NCBI GenBank assembly: GCA_963803295.1
Contig: CAWDMC010000003.1
Coordinates: 1 to 64,000 of the forward strand
Direction of reading: 5' to 3'
Length of the DNA: 64,000 nt
Origin: CAWDMC01 sp963803295
GTDB taxonomy: Bacteria; Acidobacteriota; Terriglobia; UBA7540
Part shown: positions 1 to 7,610 of the stretch, piece after piece
How positions within the stretch are numbered: position 1 is the stretch's first letter
Layout: every line of letters starts with the position of its first letter
Notes under the pieces: generated by a model
Databases searched by the model: none
Seen by the model: only the letters and a program-made list of their open reading frames with translations
What the model was told of the DNA's origin: nothing
Made by a program: the position numbers and the translations under genes

Positions 1-108
1 TTATCGCCTTGATTCCTCAGCAGTTGCCGTCACACTCCCCCCGCCGGCCAAGCAAGACCAGATACCGCTTCGTCCAGACTAACCCTGGCAGTCGGGAGCG
101 AGCTGACG

Positions 109-1215
109 ATGCAACTGGAGTTTCATCAACTCAACCGGCGCTGGGAGCATCTGCGGGTTCGCCATCCCGCTCGGCAACGGCGGTTGCTGGCCTCGCTGGC
201 CGAGGCCGGTCAGCAGACACCGATTGTGGTGGTGGCGGCCGAAGGCCAAGCGGACCGCTACCTGGTCATCGACGGCTACAAGCGCCTGGCGGCGCTCCAG
301 CAACTGGGCCGGGACACGGTGGAAGCAGTGCTCTGGCCGATGAGCGAAGCCGAGGCTCTCGTACTGGAGCGCTCGCTACGCCTCTCCGAACACGAGACGG
401 CGCTGGAGCAAGGCTGGCTGCTGGCGGAGTTGGAGCAGCGTTACGGCTATGGACAGGAGGAGTTGGCGCGCCGCTTTGATCGCAGCCTCAGTTGGGTGTC
501 GCGGCGCCTGGCCCTGGTCGATCTTCTGCCGGAGGGCATCCAGCAGCAAGTGCGCGAGGGCCAGCTCTCCGCCCACGTCGCCATGAAATTTCTGGTGCCG
601 GTCGCGCGCGTCAGCCTGGACGACTGCCAGCGCCTGGCCGCCGTGTTCGTTCAGCATCACTGCAACAGCCGACAAGCCGGGCAACTGTATGCCGCCTGGC
701 GCGACGGCTCGCCCCTGGTTCGCCAACGTCTGCTCGATCAACCCAAGTTGTTTTTCAAAACCCAGCCGCAAGCTGAACCACCAGCTTCCACCGCAGGGGC
801 CACCGCACTGTTGCGCGATCTGGAAATGGCCGGCGCGATCGTGAGCCGCGCCCAGCGGCGACTGGTGGGCGTCGGCGCAGCGGAGTTGGATACTCAGCAA
901 CGCCAAGCGGTGCGCCGGCAGATCGAGCACCTCCGCCAGCAACTGAAGCGCTTGGCCGAGCGCATCCCCGAGGAGGAAGAACCCGATGTTGAGCCCATCC
1001 CAACGGACCACGATTCTGGAACTGAACCAACAAGGAGTGAGCAAGCGCGAGATCGCGCGGGTGCTGCGCATCTCCCGTCTGTCGGTCCGCAAAGTTCTAC
1101 GTTCCAATTCTCCCCAAGTGCCGGAATTACATCGTCCCGAGAAAGCCGAACCCTACCGGCAGCAGATCCTGGAACTGTTCGCCACCTGCAAGGGGAATCT
1201 GGTGCGAGTCCATGA
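109..1215 (+). CDS. ParB-like protein of an IS21-type element
   Basis: The protein is 368 residues. The N-terminal ~90 residues resemble the ParB/Spo0J nuclease-like fold, including a GYKRLAALQQLG stretch where ParB proteins have their GERR-type box. A helix-turn-helix follows around residues 115-145 (ARRFDRSLSWVSRRLAL). The start ATG follows a GGGAGCGAG-like Shine-Dalgarno. The last ~75 residues are read from DNA that also encodes the start of IstA in another frame (230 bases of overlap) and look low-complexity, so they may not be functionally selected. By family it should bind DNA specifically. A role in target choice or element maintenance is inference. It is unlikely to be the chromosomal ParB, since no parA is nearby. 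Confidence 0.75.
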   Translation: MQLEFHQLNRRWEHLRVRHPARQRRLLASLAEAGQQTPIVVVAAEGQADRYLVIDGYKRLAALQQLGRDTVEAVLWPMSEAEALVLERSLRLSEHETALEQGWLLAELEQRYGYGQEELARRFDRSLSWVSRRLALVDLLPEGIQQQVREGQLSAHVAMKFLVPVARVSLDDCQRLAAVFVQHHCNSRQAGQLYAAWRDGSPLVRQRLLDQPKLFFKTQPQAEPPASTAGATALLRDLEMAGAIVSRAQRRLVGVGAAELDTQQRQAVRRQIEHLRQQLKRLAERIPEEEEPDVEPIPTDHDSGTEPTRSEQARDRAGAAHLPSVGPQSSTFQFSPSAGITSSRESRTLPAADPGTVRHLQGESGASP

Positions 1216-2398
1216 AGAGCTCAGTGCCCGTGGCGCCCCGCTCTCTTATCAAGCCTTGACCGCCTTTTGTCGCCGGCAGGGCATCGGGCAAGCTCCCCCC
1301 GTGGCGGCCGGCCAGTACCACTTTGAACCGGGTGAGGAGATGCAGCACGATACTTCCCCCCACCAGGTCGAATTGGCGGGCAAGAAGCACAAGGTGCAGA
1401 CCGCCTCGGCCGTGTTGTGCTATTCGCGGATGTTGTTCTTCCAGTGCTATCCGACCTTTCAGCGTTTTGACTGCAAGGTGTTTCTCACCGCCGCCCTGCG
1501 TTACTTCACGGGCGCTGCGGCCCGCGTGATGATCGACAACACCCATGTGGTGGTGCTGCGCGGCAGCGGACGCCAGATGATCCCCGTGCCCGAGATGGCC
1601 GCCTTCGCCGAGCGCTTCGGCTTTCACTTCGCGGCGCACGAGATTGGTGATGCTAACCGTTCGGCGCGCGTCGAAAGGCCGTTCAGCTTTATTGAGGGAA
1701 ACTTCCTGGCCGGGCGCACCTTCGCCAGTTGGGAAGACTTGAATCAGCAGGCTCGTCAGTGGTGCGACAAGGTCAACTCCACCTATAAGAAACATCTTCG
1801 GGCCGTTCCCCGCGAGTTGTTCGCGGTAGAACGTCTGCACTTGAAGCCGCTGCCCGCCTGGATTCCCCCGGTCTACCGGTTGCACCAACGCCTGGTGGAC
1901 ATCGAGGGCTATGTTGCCTTGCACACCAATCGCTACTCGGTTCCCCTCGATTGGATCGGTCGCCGCGTGGAAGTCCGCGAAACCGCGGACCAGATCGAAA
2001 TTCAACTCGATGCCCGCCGCCTGGTGACTCACCGGCGGAGCGCTGAAGCCGAGCATCAGCGCGTGCTGTTAGCCGAACACCGCCCGCCGCGCGGCCAGCG
2101 CATCGCACGTCCCGATCCCCATCCCGAGGAGCAGGCGATTCTGGCGGCCGTGCCCGAGTTGGCGGACTACCTCACGGCGCTCAAGCAGCATAGCCGCAGG
2201 CTGGTGATTCTTGCCTTGCGCCAACTGCTGCGCCTGGTGCGCGAGTATCCCCGCCAACCGCTGCTGTCAGCGGTGCAGGAAGCCGCCCGTTACGGTCTCT
2301 ATGATCTGGACCGCTTGGAGCGCATGATCCTGCGCCGCGTGGCGCGCGAATACTTTTTACTGAAGGACCCCACGGGAGGCGAAAATGAAGATCAGTGA
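986..2398 (+). CDS. istA: IS21-family transposase IstA
   Basis: IstA is the DDE-type transposase that cuts and joins the ends of IS21 elements together with its ATPase partner IstB. The 470-residue length fits the family. An N-terminal helix-turn-helix (about residues 12-40, GVSKREIARVLRISRLSV) is followed by an rve-type catalytic core. Candidate acidic residues lie in MQHDTSPH and MIDNTHVV, and a later Glu lies in the region containing VERPFSFIEGNF. The start ATG follows a strong GAGGAGGAAG. The gene overlaps the ParB-like gene by 230 bases and istB by 14 bases, so the three are probably co-translated. The reading frame appears intact. Confidence 0.93.
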   Translation: MLSPSQRTTILELNQQGVSKREIARVLRISRLSVRKVLRSNSPQVPELHRPEKAEPYRQQILELFATCKGNLVRVHEELSARGAPLSYQALTAFCRRQGIGQAPPVAAGQYHFEPGEEMQHDTSPHQVELAGKKHKVQTASAVLCYSRMLFFQCYPTFQRFDCKVFLTAALRYFTGAAARVMIDNTHVVVLRGSGRQMIPVPEMAAFAERFGFHFAAHEIGDANRSARVERPFSFIEGNFLAGRTFASWEDLNQQARQWCDKVNSTYKKHLRAVPRELFAVERLHLKPLPAWIPPVYRLHQRLVDIEGYVALHTNRYSVPLDWIGRRVEVRETADQIEIQLDARRLVTHRRSAEAEHQRVLLAEHRPPRGQRIARPDPHPEEQAILAAVPELADYLTALKQHSRRLVILALRQLLRLVREYPRQPLLSAVQEAARYGLYDLDRLERMILRRVAREYFLLKDPTGGENEDQ

Positions 2399-3116
2399 GG
2401 AACTCGAACAACTGCTGAAAAATCTCCACCTGAAACGCATCCTGGAGATTTACGACGAGCAGGCGCAAGTGGCCCAGAAGGAGGACGTCTCCTACGCCGA
2501 GTTCCTCACCCGCCTGCTGCGCGCCCAGTGGCACGCCCGCCAGGAGAGCGCCCTGGAGTGGCGCATCCGGCGTGCTAACCTGCCCGAGCGCTGGTCCCTG
2601 GAAACGTTCCCCTTCGCCCGCCAACCGGGCGTCAACCGCAAACAGATTCGCACCTTGGCCGAACTGGAGTTCATCGCCAAGGCGGAAAATATCGTCTTCA
2701 TCGGTGAAACTGCCAGGGGCAAAACGGGCTTGGCCTGTGGTCTGCTGCTCAAGGCGCTGGAGAACGGCTACCGCGGCCAGTTCGTCCGTGCCCAGGATCT
2801 CTTCGACGAAATGTATGCCTCGCTGGCCGATCGTTCCACCCGCCAGTTGCTCAAACGCCTGGCCCGCCTGGACGTCCTGGTGGTCGACGAGCTGGGGTAT
2901 TTAAATCTGAAACCCGAGCAGTCGAATATCTTTTTCAAGCTCATGGAAGAGCGCTACCGCCAGCATTCCACCATTATCGCCACGAACTTGATCTACGACG
3001 AATGGCCGAACTTCCTGGGTAGTCGGCCCATGGTGGAAGCCCTGCTGAGCCGTCTGCGGCACTATTGCCATACCCTGCACATCAAGGGCCCGTCGCTGCG
3101 CGAGCCTCAAGGGTGA
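2385..3116 (+). CDS. istB: IS21-family transposition ATPase IstB
   Basis: IstB is a DnaC/DnaA-like AAA+ ATPase that binds target DNA and stimulates IstA. The 243-residue protein has a Walker A at residues 107-114 (GETARGKT) and a Walker B near 161-172 (LDVLVVDELGYL), with a typical IstB core between them. The Walker A keeps GxxxxGKT, but the usual PPGT middle is replaced by ETAR, which is uncommon in this family. The start ATG follows GGGAGGCG and overlaps the end of istA by 14 bases, the usual IS21 arrangement. The reading frame is complete. Confidence 0.93.
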   Translation: MKISEELEQLLKNLHLKRILEIYDEQAQVAQKEDVSYAEFLTRLLRAQWHARQESALEWRIRRANLPERWSLETFPFARQPGVNRKQIRTLAELEFIAKAENIVFIGETARGKTGLACGLLLKALENGYRGQFVRAQDLFDEMYASLADRSTRQLLKRLARLDVLVVDELGYLNLKPEQSNIFFKLMEERYRQHSTIIATNLIYDEWPNFLGSRPMVEALLSRLRHYCHTLHIKGPSLREPQG

Positions 3117-3125
3117 GGAGGAAGG

Positions 3126-3482
3126 GTGGAAGACCATCGCGTCGGCCAGCAAGAGTATATTCAAAAGGTCCTCACCGCTTACCGTCAGACACCGGGGACG
3201 ACGGGCACCATCCGTCGCCCCGACCGCCTCCTGGCCGCCCAACTGTATGCGCGCGGCGTGCCCTTGCCCAGCGTGGAAAATGCCTTGGTGTTGGCCGCCT
3301 CCCGCCGGCTCTTCCGCCCCACCCAGGCTTCACCGCTGGGCACCATTCGCTCGCTGGCTTACTTCGTCCCCGTCGTCGACGAGGTGCTCAAGCTCACGGT
3401 CAGCCAGGACTACTTCCGATACCTCCGCAGCAAAATCACAGGCCTCCCTTCCCACGCGTCCCACCCGCGCCCGAGCCGTTGA
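3126..3482 (+). CDS. Small IS21-associated protein of unknown function
   Basis: This is a 118-residue protein starting with GTG directly behind a very strong Shine-Dalgarno (GAGGAGGAA) and 9 bases after the istB stop codon, so it is almost certainly translated with the transposition genes. It is largely helical by appearance, with a central RRPDRLLAAQLYARGVPL segment and a hydrophobic PLGTIRSLAYFVPVVDEVL segment. The C-terminus is proline/basic and probably disordered. No catalytic motif or known domain is recognised. Its position suggests an accessory role for the element, but this is inference. It could also be a regulator of the element. Confidence 0.7.
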   Translation: MEDHRVGQQEYIQKVLTAYRQTPGTTGTIRRPDRLLAAQLYARGVPLPSVENALVLAASRRLFRPTQASPLGTIRSLAYFVPVVDEVLKLTVSQDYFRYLRSKITGLPSHASHPRPSR

Positions 3483-3512
3483 CGCCACAGACTCCACCGC
3501 TCCTGCCCGTCC

Positions 3513-3581
3513 ACGCCTTCGGCGTAGGACGATAATGCCGCTCCTTCGCCTCCAGAACTGCCCGTGGCACGCCTTCGGCGT
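3513..3581 (+). repeat. Two direct copies of a small hairpin near the IS21 right end
   Basis: The 13-base perfect hairpin ACGCC-TTC-GGCGT occurs at 3513-3525 and again at 3569-3581, each followed by a similar GGAYGATRATG tail. The pair lies between the last gene and the terminal TGGGTCACT repeats. It could be transposase-binding repeats, a terminator-like pair or a repetitive genomic motif. No poly-T tract follows, so an ordinary terminator is less likely. Confidence 0.55.
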
Positions 3582-3640
3582 GGATGATGATGGGTTCTCT
3601 CTCTCACTCCAAGTCTTGTTCCAAATGCTGCTCTCGATGG

Positions 3641-3673
3641 TGGGTCACTTTAACCAAGCAATAATGGGTCACT
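3641..3673 (+). repeat. Terminal TGGGTCACT repeats of the IS21 element
   Basis: The 9-mer TGGGTCACT occurs at 3641-3649 and 3665-3673, 24 bases apart in the same orientation, just beyond the last gene. Multiple short direct repeats at the ends are characteristic of IS21 elements, where IstA binds. The matching left-end copies are outside the window, so the assignment cannot be completed here. Confidence 0.5.
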
Positions 3674-3676
3674 CTT

Positions 3677-4482
3677 GGCGAGCGCCGAAGTAAAGGCGGG
3701 CACAATGAACTAAGTACGTTTAGCAGCAATACGATACCGTCGTGTACCTGTTGTTTTCCACAGCGTTTTTCACAGAACTGTGGGAAAAGGGAGGCTGGGC
3801 AAACACGGCCATCGTTCAGGCGGTTAAAGTTTCAGCCTGATGTGCCGATTAAGGACACCGTGGGCCACTTCGACGTTCTGGCCCTTCGGTCCTCCATTTG
3901 AGCAACCCACGATCCCCTGGAGAGGTTCGGTTCTCCTTTTCCTCTCCAGGGTCCTCTCCTTTCTCATCAAAATATTAGCCACCCAGGTGGATCGGTTTCC
4001 AGTCATTCACTGCGATACGCTAGGACCCCGGGACATTTCTCACGGAGGACGGTGATACCAGATGACTGCCCACGATAGTGACCGCACGATTGTCTACCTT
4101 CAACCAAGATAGGTGCCTACTATCTAAAGATCAGAAAATGGGCCTAGCGAAAAAATGCCCTATTTTTAGGCCTCCGAAATCGACGAAACGCGCGTAAAGG
4201 CCCTTCCCGGCCCCGCAAAGGCCATTTCGGACGAGGCCATTTTACGAAACCCTGTAAAAATGGCCCTTTCGTGAAAAGGGCCTGCCTCCGACCCGTTCCA
4301 GGACTCAGAGCCTCTATTTTTGGCTCCTAGAGCGAAATTCGGCCATTCTAAGGGGCCGTCTAGTGACACTTGTTGGCTATTACTAGTGTTGTGTCCAAGT
4401 AACAGAACAAATAATACGTCATAACCCCGACACATAAGTCACTTCCATCACGAAGGAGTCGGGCACGAGGGAAGCAGACTGA
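3677..4482. other. Gene-free, hairpin-dense intergenic region
   Basis: No convincing coding sequence is seen. The region contains several strong inverted repeats: 3754-3763/3778-3788 (TTTTCCACAG pairing with one bulged base), 3915-3925/3941-3951 (an 11-bp perfect stem CCCTGGAGAGG), 4104-4124 (imperfect palindrome AGATAGGTGCCTACTATCT), 4141-4172, 4235-4265 (GGCCATTTTAC stem), 4262-4282 (GGCCCTTT stem) and 4308-4326 (GAGCC stem). The 4235-4265 and 4262-4282 stems share GGCC and cannot form together. The sequence could be a structured RNA, an origin or transfer site of the adjacent element, or relics of repeats. Confidence 0.5.
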
Positions 4483-4610
4483 CCGGAGGGTACCGTTTTC
4501 ACCGAGGGACCATACCAGATCCCTTGTCGTCTTAGAGGACGGTTCTATGCACATGAAATTCCTCAGGACAGCTCAATTGAGGGGTCATCCACTATGTGTT
4601 CGGCAAGAGG
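4483..4610 (+). repeat. Left copy of a ~128-bp imperfect direct repeat
   Basis: Bases 4483-4610 match 10505-10630 at roughly 85 percent by hand alignment, in the same orientation. Long identical runs occur at the left end, in the middle (CCAGATCCCTTGTCGTCTTAG) and at the right end. The two copies bracket the integrase-bearing segment. No gene is recognised within the repeat. Confidence 0.75.
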
Positions 4611-5037
4611 TAACCCGGTTCCTGCACCTTTTTGAGCACGAAATAGTCGGTGGCAGATCCGCAAAGTCGGTGTATTTGGGAGAACGGAAGCCGGGAAGTT
4701 TGCCTTTCTCCGCTTCCTTGTCCCAGACAAACACGCGAGGAATTTCGGTTTAGGCTTGGAACTCCAACCAACCCCCAGCCTCGAACCAGACCCAAGGTCT
4801 CTTTAAGCTTCCTCCCCGTCGCTAGGACAAGTTTTGAAAGCAGACGGCCCAACCCCTAGAAGTGCGGTCATTGTTGTGTCGACACTCCCTACAAGCTTCC
4901 ATACACTCCGGCAGTCCTGTTGTAGAATCTCTTTTCATGTTGCGGTACGTTCATGGTCAAAGCCTCATGCGAGTGGTAATCCTTCTTCCAACGAAAGCGT
5001 CGAAATCATGGAAATCTCATCCTTTGGCATCCCAGCA
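4611..5037. other. Intergenic region, nothing recognised
   Basis: Short open frames exist on both strands, but none has a convincing ribosome binding site or recognisable protein sequence. No strong hairpin or repeat was noticed. Confidence 0.4.
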
Positions 5038-5883
5038 TCAGATCGGCTCGACGTCATGCTGGTCCAATGAAGCAGCCTCGATGGACACTCTGTCCAAGCT
5101 GGTCTTCACAACTAATTGAAGGCTCGGCTTATCAAAGGCGTAAATCTTATATGTCTTCTCTTTGAGGCGCGTCATCGCCTTTCGTTCTATTCTTCCTTGA
5201 TCGTAGCGACTATTCAAAATGAACTTCATTACCTCGTAAGCATAGTTATCAGCGGCCTGAAGACCGATCAACTTCTGGTCGTCGGCATAAGCTAGACTTG
5301 CCATGCATTGCGATGATATTGGATTCCTTTTCTGGAAACCGTCGTATAGCTGCTTGGCTCGTCCACTTAACTCTTCCTGTGCGTCAAAAACAAATCCGAC
5401 TAGTTCGGCTCTGCCACCTCGTGGTAAGTTGACTTTTCGGTTTACCTCATTGACGACGGAACCCACTTCTGCCATAACTGCCTGAAAGCAGAGAAAGTAG
5501 GGATGTTTTGTTAGAATGTCGAGAGCCCTTGGATTCTCTGAAAGCACAGCGTCAAAGTGCTCTGTGAGGACAGTTGCCCCAATACCCCATAGATTACAAC
5601 TATTCGCGATATCGACAAACTTCGTCTTGACGTCCGTGAGGCGAGCCTTCTCCTGGCTTGATAGCGGCGCAGTCGGATCACTTGGATTGTCACGATATTT
5701 CAAGAACTCGCCTTGACCAAGCTCGCACTCAGAGGCCTTGAAATATGTCAATCCATAATGCTCTAGAGCGTCAGACCATTTCCAATGAAGTGTAAGCCAC
5801 TCATCGCTTCTTCCGAAATAGCCGGCGACCACGAATGCCCTCCTGTCCTTATCGTAGCTCTCATCAAACTTTCCGGAAAACAT
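5038..5883 (-). CDS. DUF3800 family protein
   Basis: The 281-residue protein begins MFSGKFDESYDKD, the typical DUF3800 opening in which the DES acidic pair sits in a first beta strand. It ends its core with the LIGLQAADNYAYEV motif, whose QAAD Asp is conserved in the family. DUF3800 proteins are thought to have an RNase H-like nuclease fold and occur often in mobile or defence regions; their substrate is not established. The internal ATG at 5883 is chosen because it puts the DES motif at the N-terminus and is preceded by GGAGGG. The gene is alone on the minus strand in an element whose other genes are on the plus strand. Confidence 0.8.
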   Translation of the reverse strand: MFSGKFDESYDKDRRAFVVAGYFGRSDEWLTLHWKWSDALEHYGLTYFKASECELGQGEFLKYRDNPSDPTAPLSSQEKARLTDVKTKFVDIANSCNLWGIGATVLTEHFDAVLSENPRALDILTKHPYFLCFQAVMAEVGSVVNEVNRKVNLPRGGRAELVGFVFDAQEELSGRAKQLYDGFQKRNPISSQCMASLAYADDQKLIGLQAADNYAYEVMKFILNSRYDQGRIERKAMTRLKEKTYKIYAFDKPSLQLVVKTSLDRVSIEAASLDQHDVEPI

Positions 5884-6578
5884 AGCTAGAATGCCCTCCA
5901 AGCCATCTACGGGAAACCCCACAGGGCAGGAGATCGCTTGACTCTATGCGAGTTAGCGCGCATTCCCGCTCCATTCAAGCCTACCGATTGAATGTGTATT
6001 AGGCAGGTATATTCTTGCCCAAATAAGGGAGAAAATCCATGTTTCCGAGGCTGCTTCAGGCAGGCTTCATGCAAGGGGAACCTGATGGCCGTGGGGAAAT
6101 ATCGAGGAAAAGGTCTGTTTCAACGCGAAATTCGCCGTCGAAAAGGATGATTGGCAGAGACTTCATTGCGTCGTTTGGGGCGGATATTCAAACCGATATT
6201 TCCAAAAACGAGTGTCCCACATCTTCAAGTCCACGCAACTGAACGGCCCTGGGAAAGCTGCGCCGTACCCCCTTAGCATTGGTATTCGGCTCGCAGATTA
6301 TAGGCATCTTACGATGCAAAGATGCTTTCGGGATTTTGGGCATGCGGCAGCCTGACTTAGTACGCTCTCTTCGTGTCAAACCTCTGAGGAATGATAGTGC
6401 ACCCCAGAACGACTCAGGGCTGGTCTGAGGCACTATTGACATTCGATCTCAGCTTCTGCATCTTGAATAGCAGCTTTTTGATTACACGGATTGCTGACAC
6501 CGCCTGACAAGGTGGACCTGGGCGCAGCAGGGCCACACCCTTCAAGCAGCGAGAGGAAACGCCAGCAGTGAGGATGAT
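5884..6578. other. Intergenic region without a supported gene
   Basis: No supported gene is seen. One plus-strand open frame of 90 codons (6086-6355) has protein-like composition but no start codon or ribosome binding site and matches nothing recognised. It may be a decayed gene. The last 30 bases contain the Shine-Dalgarno of the next small gene. Confidence 0.35.
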
Positions 6579-6752
6579 ATGCCGGTTAAAAGAAAGAAAA
6601 AGAACGAAGAAACAGGAGAGGTCGAAGAACAAATAGCAAAAGTCGAGTTTATCACGGAAAAGAACTTGACGGGAAGGGGCGCGTACGGGGTAAAATCCCC
6701 TGGCGATCCCACAAAGGGCTGCACCAACTGCTTCGCGTTCATGACAGTGTGA
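6579..6752 (+). CDS. 57-residue CxxC mini-protein
   Basis: A short gene starting ATG at 6579, behind AGTGAGGA at good spacing, encodes a 57-residue protein. The N-terminus is very basic (MPVKRKKKNEE) and the C-terminus carries a CTNC pair (GCTNCFAFMTV). Its TGA stop overlaps the ATG of the next gene by one base (TGATG), the classical arrangement for translational coupling, which strongly supports both starts. The function is unknown. The basic tail and Cys pair could serve in nucleic-acid or metal binding, but this is inference. Confidence 0.6.
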   Translation: MPVKRKKKNEETGEVEEQIAKVEFITEKNLTGRGAYGVKSPGDPTKGCTNCFAFMTV

Positions 6753-7309
6753 TGGCGCTTGCGGATTTGCCTGAAAATAAGGAGCTACCAAGAATACTGA
6801 AGGTAGCAGCACATCATGGTATGCCGTCGATCTCGCGTCGAGCGAGTCCCTCGCGCCTCGAAGACCTAGCAGCAAACCTCATCACTGGGCTCGCCTTCGA
6901 GTCCGATAGGGAATGGACCCGCCTGATACGAACCTTCCTCAAGGACAATGGCTGGAACGTAAAACTTCACGGGCGGCCTCCTGTGCCCAAAGACGAGTTG
7001 ACGGATGCTCTCAGGGGAAAGCAGATCGACAAAATGAAAGAGAAGCTGGCTCCCGGTTTTAAATTCAAACAGGAAGTTAGGAGAAGACCGGGCCACGCGG
7101 CAGATGACCAGGAAATAGAGCGGAAGCTGGAAGGCCGCGGGTACAGTTCCCGCGAAATCAGGGCCATCATGAAAGGGCGCTCGCTCAACGCGGTCGCCTG
7201 CTACTGTTGGTTTCTGAACCAGAACCGCAAGGAGCGAGTCATCACTCTTAGAGCCATCCAGAACGGCTACGCCAGATACAATCGCCTCAAATCAGCGCTG
7301 CCTCTATAG
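6752..7309 (+). CDS. Unknown protein coupled to the 57-residue gene
   Basis: A 185-residue basic, helical protein starts at the ATG that overlaps the preceding stop codon by one base. The N-terminal half is acidic and helical; the middle (residues ~85-130) is Lys/Arg-rich. A segment EIERKLEGRGYSSREIRAIMKGRS looks like a small DNA- or RNA-binding helical motif. No family is recognised. The last codons also form the left arm of an inverted repeat (7299-7310 with 7397-7409). The context suggests an accessory or regulatory gene of the integrative element. Confidence 0.6.
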   Translation: MALADLPENKELPRILKVAAHHGMPSISRRASPSRLEDLAANLITGLAFESDREWTRLIRTFLKDNGWNVKLHGRPPVPKDELTDALRGKQIDKMKEKLAPGFKFKQEVRRRPGHAADDQEIERKLEGRGYSSREIRAIMKGRSLNAVACYCWFLNQNRKERVITLRAIQNGYARYNRLKSALPL

Positions 7310-7409
7310 CTCTCTTCTCTACATACTCTAAGCTCTAAGTAGGTAGGTGGATATTATAGAGATATCCAGAAAGCCTATATAGAGTATAGTCTTTCTGCTA
7401 ATAGAGGCA
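7299..7409 (+). other. Structured non-coding locus with nested hairpins
   Basis: An outer stem pairs TGCCTCTATAGC (7299-7310) with GCTAATAGAGGCA (7397-7409), with one extra base. Inside it are GGATAT/ATATCC (7349-7354 and 7362-7367, 7-base loop) and an 11-bp stem with one mismatch (AGAAAG-CTATA pairing with TATAG-CTTTCT, 7368-7396, 5-base loop). The outer arm overlaps the stop codon of the upstream gene. It could be a terminator complex, a structured RNA or an element origin. No poly-T follows the last stem. Confidence 0.45.
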
Positions 7410-7610
7410 ATTCTGCCCTCTGAAAAACTGTAACCCACAGGTATTCCCACCTCTTTTGGCTTGTTTCGACTTGTGGTTCGGGCATATCCCCAGCGTCCGC
7501 ACAAGAAATCTGCACCACGATTGCTGTGGTGCGAAGTGCACAAAATACCTCCACCCCTTTTCATGTGCTTCTTCCCCTGCGACACTCTTGCCGCAGAGGA
7601 GGATAGGCAG

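Larger units (their letters stand above)
1..3676 (+). mobile_element. IS21-family insertion sequence with four genes, left end missing
   Basis: Four tightly packed plus-strand genes (ParB-like, istA, istB, small unknown) form one transposition unit. The istA/istB pair with overlapping reading frames is diagnostic of the IS21 family. The right end is placed at the second of two TGGGTCACT repeats (3641 and 3665), because IS21 ends carry multiple short repeats. No matching left terminus is visible, so the element begins before base 1. The extra ParB-like gene and the fourth small gene are not part of the minimal IS21 design. Boundaries are inferred; the family call is firm. Confidence 0.8.

Noticed and set aside
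376..1107. 243-residue minus-strand open frame in the IS21 element
   Set aside because: Antisense to the ParB-like gene, no ribosome binding site and no recognisable domain.
109..1215. ParB-like gene considered as a chromosomal partition gene
   Set aside because: No parA or parS-like site nearby, and it is locked to the IS21 transposition genes.
1127..2056. 309-residue minus-strand open frame
   Set aside because: Shadow of istA in GC-rich coding DNA.
4547..4753. Short plus-strand frame across the left direct repeat
   Set aside because: The frame is not kept in the right copy, so the repeat is probably not coding.
6086..6355. 90-codon plus-strand frame with protein-like composition
   Set aside because: No start codon or ribosome binding site and no recognised family; at most a decayed gene.
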